Made by a program: the position numbers and the translations under genes. Source: Paracoccaceae bacterium (lineage in GTDB: Bacteria; Pseudomonadota; Alphaproteobacteria; Rhodobacterales; Rhodobacteraceae). Taken from it: 11,977 bases of DNA. Within the stretch, counting starts at the first letter, position 1. Each line of letters begins with the position of its first letter. The notes beneath the pieces were generated by a model, which was not told where the DNA came from, searched no databases, and was given only the letters and a program-made list of their open reading frames with translations. Positions 8,303-11,977 of the stretch are shown in pieces. The DNA lies in contig PXES01000205.1 of the NCBI GenBank assembly GCA_003564655.1, forward strand, positions 1-11,977, in the 5' to 3' direction.

Positions 8303-8318
8303 GCGGCGCGTGCGCCGC
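8303..8318. promoter_or_regulatory. Perfect inverted repeat between divergent genes (candidate operator)
   Basis: GCGGCGC (8303-8309) and GCGCCGC (8312-8318) form a perfect 7+7 palindrome with a 2-base spacer in the 88-bp gap between the minus-strand ThDP enzyme and the plus-strand FMN reductase. It lies just upstream of the ThDP-gene Shine-Dalgarno, so it could be an operator or a 5'UTR hairpin. No regulator gene is adjacent and no good -35/-10 pair was found. Confidence 0.35.
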
Positions 8319-8375
8319 AATTGCCTTGTTCCGGTCACGACATAGCTAGAGGCGCGGCTGACGAAAGGAAAGACG

Positions 8376-8921
8376 ATGACCGATTTGAAACTTGTGGGTT
8401 TGTGCGGTTCCTTGCGGCGCGATTCGTGGAACCGGGTGCTGCTGCGGGCTGCTGCCGATGCCTTCGGCCCGGCTGACTTCACCGAAGGAAATCTGCGCCT
8501 GCCGCTTTATGACGGCGATCTCGAGGCAGAGGGAATGCCGTCCGAGGTGACAGCGCTCAAGGAACTCGTGGCCGGGGCCGATGCGGTGATCATCGCCTGC
8601 CCGGAATACAACAAGGCCCCGCCCGGGGTGCTGAAGAACGCGCTCGACTGGCTCAGCCGGGGCGGGCACCCTTGGGCCGGCAAGCCGGTGGCGATCGTCT
8701 CGGCCTCTGCCGGGCGCGCCGGGGGCGAGCGCACGCAATTCGCGTTGCGGCTGATGATGGTGGCGTTCCGCCCGTATCTGTTGCAGGGCCCCGAGGTGCT
8801 GGTCGCCAACCCGTCCGAAGCGTTCAATGCAGACGGCGCGCTGCAGGACGAACGCGGGGCCGGTCTGCTGGCCGAACTGATGGAAGATCTGCGCAACGCC
8901 GCACTCGCCCGGCGGTCTTGA
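8376..8921 (+). CDS. NAD(P)H-dependent FMN reductase family protein (181 aa)
   Basis: Small flavodoxin-fold oxidoreductase (FMN_red family, the group of ChrR/YieF, azoreductases and SsuE-like enzymes), cytoplasmic and reducing flavin, quinone, chromate or azo substrates with NAD(P)H. The FMN phosphate loop is GSLRRDSWNR (residues 11-20), directly after the first beta strand (LKLVGLC). The signature PEYNKAPPGVLKNALDW (76-92) contacts the flavin ring and dimer interface. Length 181 residues, normal for the family (about 170-195). The ATG is preceded by AAAGGA with good spacing (about 8365-8370). It is transcribed divergently from the ThDP enzyme gene and may share control with it through the inverted repeat between them. 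A hairpin follows the stop codon by seven bases. The physiological substrate is not predictable from this sequence. Confidence 0.9.
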   Translation: MTDLKLVGLCGSLRRDSWNRVLLRAAADAFGPADFTEGNLRLPLYDGDLEAEGMPSEVTALKELVAGADAVIIACPEYNKAPPGVLKNALDWLSRGGHPWAGKPVAIVSASAGRAGGERTQFALRLMMVAFRPYLLQGPEVLVANPSEAFNADGALQDERGAGLLAELMEDLRNAALARRS

Positions 8922-8928
8922 GAGGCGA

Positions 8929-8958
8929 AAGGGCCACGCGCGGCCACGCGCGGCCCTT
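8929..8958. terminator. Bidirectional stem-loop terminator
   Basis: AAGGGC (8929-8934) pairs with GCCCTT (8953-8958), and CGCGCG (8937-8942) with CGCGCG (8947-8952). This gives a 12-bp stem with a 2-base bulge and a GCCA loop. It lies between the plus-strand reductase stop (8921) and the minus-strand outer-membrane remnant stop (8985), where a shared terminator is expected. The T and A runs are only two bases long. The same stretch contains a 10-base tandem direct repeat, GGCCACGCGC at 8932-8941 and 8942-8951. Confidence 0.5.
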
Positions 8959-8984
8959 AGGCGATAGTCGCGGTCCGCGCGACG

Positions 8985-9359
8985 TCAGAACTTGAAGCCG
9001 AGCCCGACCCCCGCCCCGCCGGCGCGCGCGTTCATATCCTGACTGCAAAGCTGGTTGGTCAACCCGCCCCGCAGTGACCCGCGAAGCATGATCTGGTCGG
9101 TGATCATGTGATCGACGTCCAGCCCGACGCTCAGCCCCAGCGCGCTGTCGGACGACCCGCCAAGGCCGGTCTGCACCACGCCCGGCCCGGCCTTGAGGCT
9201 CAACAATGTGCGCCCGTCATCCGAAAGCTTCAGGCCATAGCTGGCATGGAATGCCCTGCCCCAGCGCACGCGGTCGCCGATCAGGATATCAAAGGTTCCA
9301 AGCTGAGCGGGGCTGAACTCGCCTTCGATCCCGACGACGTTGCCCGTGAAAAACGTATA
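8985..9359 (-). pseudogene. 5'-truncated outer-membrane beta-barrel protein remnant
   Basis: The minus frame is open for 124 residues, from just after an in-frame TGA at 9360-9362 to the stop at 8985-8987. It reads as alternating polar/hydrophobic strands (FFTGNVVGIEGEF, ALGLSVGLDVDHMI, GGAGVGLGFKF) and ends in an aromatic residue, F, the C-terminal signature recognised by the BAM machinery. Clear beta-barrel coding continues upstream of the first usable start (GTG, 9267-9269), so the 94-residue reading from that GTG is not the original protein. There is no signal peptide in this frame, so the piece could not reach the outer membrane. It looks like the C-terminal half of an OmpA-like or porin-like small barrel that lost its 5' part. 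In the other minus frame a GTG-initiated stretch (VKRGYAPLLAA, near 9540) vaguely resembles a signal-peptide start, so one or more frameshifts rather than a clean deletion are possible. Confidence 0.55.
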
Positions 9360-9362
9360 TCA

Positions 9363-9602
9363 AGCTGCCGTGTTTCTGCGAGTGCGCGGTAACTTGCCTG
9401 TGGGGGGCGTGAAATTCCCATTTTCCGGCTTTGCCCGGTGGCGTGAGCTCTCCGTCAGGGGTGCTGCCGAGTAACATGGAAATGCAGCGCCGGTCGCCTC
9501 TTTCGATCTTGCGGCGAGCAGGGGCGCATAGCCTCTTTTCACGCGGGGCGAATCCGGGCATGGTGACCTTTCGGGCACATCATGCTGTAGGTGGGGGAAC
9601 GT
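9363..9602. other. Gene-free spacer upstream of thyA
   Basis: About 240 bp between the outer-membrane remnant and thyA. Parts (about 9340-9430) are noticeably more AT-rich than the flanks. Frames here are arginine-rich or shadow-like and show no recognisable protein. The thyA promoter must lie here unless thyA is transcribed from further upstream, but I could not pick a convincing -35/-10 pair. Confidence 0.5.
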
Positions 9603-10382
9603 GTGAGACAGTATCTGGATGCATTGCAACACATTCTCGATCACGGCACCCCGTCCGAGGATCGCACCGGTACCGGCACCCTGTCGGTTTTCGGGATGCA
9701 GATGCGCTATGACCTTGCCGACGGGTTCCCGCTGGTCACGACCAAACGGGTGCATCTGAAATCGGTGATCCACGAGTTGCTGTGGTTCCTCGCGGGCGAC
9801 ACGAATATTGCCTATCTGCAGCGAAACGGTGTCAGCATCTGGAATGAATGGGCCGATGCAAACGGTGAGCTTGGCCCGGTCTATGGCCGTCAGTGGCGCG
9901 ATTTCGGCGGGGTCGACCAGATCGCCGCGCTGGTCGAGCAGATCAGGACCACCCCGCACAGCCGTCGGCTGATCGTCTCGGCGTGGAATCCGGTCGATGT
10001 GCCGCAGATGGCGCTGCCGCCCTGTCACACGCTCTGGCAGGTGCGGGTGCTGGACGGGCGGCTGCATCTGCAACTCTACCAGCGTTCGGCGGACATGTTC
10101 CTGGGCGTGCCATTCAACATCGCATCCTACGCGCTGTTGCAGATGATGCTTGCGCAGGTCTGCGGGCTCAAACCGGGGGTGTTCGTGCACACGCTGGGCG
10201 ATGCGCATATCTACTCCAACCATATGGAGCAGGTGCAAACGCAACTCTCGCGCGACCCGCGCCCGCTGCCGCGAATGCGTCTGCTGCGCCAGCCAGGCAG
10301 CCTCTTCGATTTCCGCTACGAGGATTTCGAGGTCGAGGGCTACGACCCCCATCCCGCCCTGCGCGCGCCCGTGGCGGTCTGA
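9603..10382 (+). CDS. thyA: Thymidylate synthase ThyA (259 aa)
   Basis: Converts dUMP and 5,10-methylenetetrahydrofolate to dTMP and dihydrofolate in the cytoplasm. The nucleophile is C141 in PPCHTLWQ. The phosphate-binding arginine is R21 in the EDRTGTGTLSVFG loop (19-31). The dUMP-binding segment LYQRSADMFLGVPFNIASY (158-176) supplies R161, S162, D164 and N172. HIYSNHMEQ (202-210) supplies the ribose-binding H and Y. Length 259 is close to the E. coli enzyme (264). The GTG at 9603 was chosen because it gives M-R-QYLDAL, aligning with the MKQYLEL start of E. coli ThyA, and because GGTGGGGGAAC lies directly upstream. The GTG at 9591 would add four residues and has no Shine-Dalgarno. folA starts three bases after the stop, and its product recycles the dihydrofolate made here. 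Confidence 0.96.
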   Translation: MRQYLDALQHILDHGTPSEDRTGTGTLSVFGMQMRYDLADGFPLVTTKRVHLKSVIHELLWFLAGDTNIAYLQRNGVSIWNEWADANGELGPVYGRQWRDFGGVDQIAALVEQIRTTPHSRRLIVSAWNPVDVPQMALPPCHTLWQVRVLDGRLHLQLYQRSADMFLGVPFNIASYALLQMMLAQVCGLKPGVFVHTLGDAHIYSNHMEQVQTQLSRDPRPLPRMRLLRQPGSLFDFRYEDFEVEGYDPHPALRAPVAV

Positions 10383-10385
10383 ATA

Positions 10386-10865
10386 GTGCTGAGCGTGATC
10401 GTGGCGCGGGCGCGTGGTGGCGCGATCGGGCAGGGGGGCGCGATCCCCTGGCACGCCCCCGAGGACTTGGCCGCCTTTCAGCGCGAAACGCTGGGCGGCG
10501 CGGTGATCATGGGGCGGCGGACATGGCAAAGCCTGCCGCGCCGCCCACTGCCCCGGCGGTTGAACATCGTCGTCACCTCGCAGCCCCTGGCCGAGGAGGG
10601 GGCGCTGGTCATGCCGCTGGACCAGGCTTGCGCGGCAGCCCGCGCGCGCGGCTATTTCCGCCACTACGCCATCGGCGGCGCGGGCATCTACGCCGCGCTG
10701 TTGCCGCAGGCCGACCGTCTGCTGATCACCGAGGTTGCGCTGGATGTGCCCGATGCCGACACCTTCTTCCCGGCCATCGACCCGGATGACTGGCGCGAGG
10801 TAGCGCGCCACCCGTTGCGTAGCGACGGGCCGGGCTGCACGCTGATCGAGTATCTGCGCGCCTGA
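10386..10865 (+). CDS. folA: Dihydrofolate reductase (159 aa)
   Basis: NADPH-dependent reduction of dihydrofolate to tetrahydrofolate; target of trimethoprim. Length is identical to E. coli FolA (159). Active-site features are IPWHAPEDLAAF (20-31) with the proton-relay D27 and W22, VIMGRRTW (40-47) for NADPH, PLPRRLNIVVTS (54-65) with the glutamate-binding arginine, IGGAGIY (96-102) for the cofactor, and T115 in the ITE motif next to D27. The GTG start lies three bases after thyA, with only a weak upstream G-rich element (GGCGG), so translation is probably coupled to thyA. Together they form the thymidylate cycle. Nothing marks it as an acquired trimethoprim-resistant dfr: base use matches its neighbours and no integron context is present. 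Confidence 0.94.
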   Translation: MLSVIVARARGGAIGQGGAIPWHAPEDLAAFQRETLGGAVIMGRRTWQSLPRRPLPRRLNIVVTSQPLAEEGALVMPLDQACAAARARGYFRHYAIGGAGIYAALLPQADRLLITEVALDVPDADTFFPAIDPDDWREVARHPLRSDGPGCTLIEYLRA

Positions 10866-10924
10866 GCATTGCGCCCCTCGCATCGGGCACATAGGTCAGG
10901 GGCAGGCAACAAGGAGAGTGCACG

Positions 10925-11242
10925 ATGCAGATTCAGGTCAACACCGATAATACGATTGCTGGGCGCGAGGATGTCGTGCGATTCGTCGAATCGGTGGTGA
11001 AGTCCAAGCTCGGCAATATCGCCGGGCCGATCACCCGGATCGAAGTGCATTTGAAGGACGAGAACGCCGCCAAGCATGGCCCCGACGACAAGCGCTGCAT
11101 GGTCGAGGCGCGCATCCAGAGCCGCCAGCCGGTCACTGCGACCCATGCCGCCGACACGCTGCAATCGGCGGTGACAGGGGCAGTGGACAAGTTGCGCAAT
11201 GTGCTTGACCGCGAATTGGGCAAGCTGCGCGAGCGCCGCTGA
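10925..11242 (+). CDS. HPF/RaiA-family ribosome-associated protein (105 aa)
   Basis: Single-domain member of the ribosome hibernation factor family (RaiA/YfiA, HPF; older name sigma-54 modulation protein), which binds the decoding region of the 30S subunit in resting or stressed cells. The chain reads as a beta-alpha-beta-beta-beta-alpha domain: MQIQVNTDNTI strand, helix 14-29, ITRIEVHLKDEN (36-47), CMVEARIQSR (58-67) and a final basic helix (76-105). The C-terminal dimerisation domain of long HPF is absent, so this is a short form and perhaps a paralogue of a main HPF encoded elsewhere. The ATG has a strong AAGGAG (10911-10916) at ideal distance, and the 59-bp gap from folA leaves room for its own promoter (for example TTGCGC at 10869-10874), though no strong -10 follows. 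A terminator lies about 50 bp downstream. Confidence 0.85.
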   Translation: MQIQVNTDNTIAGREDVVRFVESVVKSKLGNIAGPITRIEVHLKDENAAKHGPDDKRCMVEARIQSRQPVTATHAADTLQSAVTGAVDKLRNVLDRELGKLRERR

Positions 11243-11289
11243 CAGCGCCAAGTTCAGACACTGACGTGCAAAATCGGCGCCGGACGGGC

Positions 11290-11308
11290 AAGCGCCGCCC
11301 GGCGCTTT
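11290..11308 (+). terminator. Terminator after the HPF/RaiA-family gene
   Basis: AAGCGCC (11290-11296) pairs with GGCGCTT (11301-11307) around a GCCC loop, giving a 7-bp GC-rich stem with TTT at its 3' end. An overlapping alternative stem joins GCGCCGG upstream (about 11277-11283) to CCGGCGC (11299-11305). It lies about 50 bp after the stop codon. Confidence 0.55.
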
Positions 11309-11353
11309 GCTGTGCGCGCGAGCCCGGCCCGGCTGCCGCTATCCGATAACGCT

Positions 11354-11379
11354 GCCCCCGTCATCGCCTGACAGGGGGC
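11354..11379. promoter_or_regulatory. Strong stem-loop upstream of the curlin-like gene
   Basis: GCCCCC (11354-11359) pairs with GGGGGC (11374-11379), and GTCA (11360-11363) with TGAC (11369-11372), leaving one bulged A (11373) and a TCGCC loop. The 10-bp stem is not followed by a T run, so it is a poor intrinsic terminator. It sits 120 bp before the curlin-like start and could be an operator or a leader-RNA structure. The remaining leader to 11498 shows no recognisable gene. Confidence 0.4.
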
Positions 11380-11498
11380 CGATATTGCGTGGCGGAACGC
11401 GGCGGGCCGACCCTGTTTGCAGCGGATCAGACCGCACTCGACCTGGCGGGACAGCAGGCTGCATGCCCCGTCGGTCCCATCGCAACAGGAGACAGACC

Positions 11499-11954
11499 AT
11501 GCCACACGCCCTTCCCACGAATTTGCCCCGGACCATCGGTGGCGCCGCGCTGGCGCTTGTCGTCGCGCTGACCAGCCTGCCCGCCGAGGCCGGATCGAGC
11601 CGCGTCACGGTCGAGCAATGGGGCCGCGACCACAGCGCCGCCACCGCCCAGACCGGGCACCGCCAGTGCGTCGCGATCACCCAGCGCGGGCGCTCGAACC
11701 TGTCCTTCAACACGCAGGATGGTGCGCGCAACCGGGTGACGGTGGGCCAGAGCGGCTGCCGCAATGTCGCCGACACGGCCCAGGACGGGCGGCGCAACAT
11801 CGTCGGTGTCGCGCAGATGGGCTGCCGCAATGAGGCGACCGTCACGCAGGGCGGGCATCGCAACGCCATCGGCGTGATCCAGACCGGCAGCGGCAACACC
11901 GCCCGCACCACCCAGCACGGAAACGGCAATGTCGTGCTGATCATCCAGGAATGA
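11499..11954 (+). CDS. Secreted curlin-like repeat protein (151 aa)
   Basis: Residues 1-31 form a signal peptide (basic RTIGG, hydrophobic AALALVVALTSL, cleavage predicted after PAEA). The rest, 32-151, is eleven consecutive 11-residue units. All eleven have Gln at position 9, the ten full ones end in Gly, and eight have Asn at position 3; CRNVADTAQDG (87-97) is typical. Paired units give the 22-residue strand-turn-strand repeat of curlins (CsgA/CsgB; spaced Q, G, N, Q), which form amyloid fibres on the cell surface. Odd features: 13 Arg and no Lys in the mature chain, three cysteines (C57, C87, C109), and no N22-like targeting segment between the signal peptide and the first repeat. The ATG at 11499 follows AGGAGA at 11487-11492; earlier in-frame starts would bury the signal peptide. 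Other csg genes would lie outside the window. It could be a fibre subunit, a nucleator or another beta-solenoid. Confidence 0.82.
   Translation: MPHALPTNLPRTIGGAALALVVALTSLPAEAGSSRVTVEQWGRDHSAATAQTGHRQCVAITQRGRSNLSFNTQDGARNRVTVGQSGCRNVADTAQDGRRNIVGVAQMGCRNEATVTQGGHRNAIGVIQTGSGNTARTTQHGNGNVVLIIQE
11592..11951 (+). repeat. Eleven tandem 33-bp coding repeats (11-residue units)
   Basis: The mature part of the curlin-like gene divides without gaps into 33-bp units starting at 11592, 11625, 11658, 11691, 11724, 11757, 11790, 11823, 11856, 11889 and 11922 (the last is 30 bp). The protein consensus is x-R-N-x5-Q-x-G. The DNA copies are diverged, so they reflect old duplication under selection for the protein pattern rather than a recent tandem array. 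Confidence 0.8.
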
Positions 11955-11977
11955 TCCGCCCCCTCTCACCCCGGGGG

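Noticed and set aside
8288..8375. TTGCCT...TAGCTA as a promoter for the FMN reductase
   Set aside because: The -10 match is too poor at any acceptable spacing to call.
6782..8476. Plus-strand open frame of 564 codons
   Set aside because: It is antisense to the ThDP enzyme, whose minus-strand motifs (catalytic Glu, GDG...NN) and Shine-Dalgarno are decisive.
10386..10865. DHFR as a mobile trimethoprim-resistance dfr gene
   Set aside because: It is directly coupled to thyA, has native-like base use and has no integron or insertion-sequence signature nearby.
9360..10892. Minus-strand open frame of 510 codons
   Set aside because: It is antisense to thyA and folA, both unmistakable, and its composition is that of a shadow frame.
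11339..11944. Minus-strand frame across the curlin-like gene
   Set aside because: Its apparent periodicity mirrors the 33-bp coding repeats on the plus strand. The plus frame has the signal peptide, ribosome-binding site and curlin consensus.

Overview
The window is about 12 kb of GC-rich (roughly two-thirds G+C by eye), densely coding DNA. The protein styles (a family 4-type uracil-DNA glycosylase, an MFP/RND pair, a ThyA-DHFR pair and a short HPF/RaiA protein), the heavy use of GC-ending codons and several GTG starts point to an alphaproteobacterium, most likely of the Rhodobacterales. This placement is inference, because no rRNA or other marker lies in the window. Most of the content is ordinary chromosomal housekeeping and accessory metabolism. 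I see no tRNA, rRNA, CRISPR array, transposase or phage gene.

Layout. (1) 50-6364, plus strand: a uracil-DNA glycosylase overlaps moaB by an ATGA junction. After an 87-bp gap come a periplasmic membrane fusion protein and an RND-family inner-membrane pump five bases apart. A strong hairpin with a short T run sits directly on the pump stop codon. (2) 6365-6628: a convergent gap with GC-rich inverted repeats and no gene. (3) 6629-8921: a thiamine-diphosphate enzyme of the acetolactate-synthase-like superfamily on the minus strand, divergent from a small FMN-dependent reductase. The 88-bp gap between them carries a perfect 7+7 inverted repeat. (4) 8922-9602: a bidirectional hairpin, then a minus-strand remnant of an outer-membrane beta-barrel gene that has lost its 5' end, then about 240 bp with no convincing gene. 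(5) 9603-11242, plus strand: thyA and folA (dihydrofolate reductase) three bases apart, then a ribosome-associated HPF/RaiA-family protein with its own strong Shine-Dalgarno and a terminator. (6) 11243-11977: a 256-bp leader with a strong stem-loop, then a secreted curlin-like repeat protein.

Functional links. ThyA converts dUMP to dTMP and produces dihydrofolate, which DHFR recycles. The uracil-DNA glycosylase at the other end of the window removes uracil from DNA, which fits dUTP/thymidylate hygiene, although the two loci are far apart. The MFP and RND proteins form the inner two parts of a tripartite exporter; no outer-membrane channel is encoded here.

The most interesting item is the curlin-like protein at 11499-11954. 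Its whole predicted mature chain reads as eleven 11-residue units, each with Gln at position 9. Unlike the classical curlin CsgA it is rich in arginine, contains three cysteines and lacks the N-terminal segment that targets CsgA to its secretion pore. No other element in the window looks like an undescribed multi-gene system.
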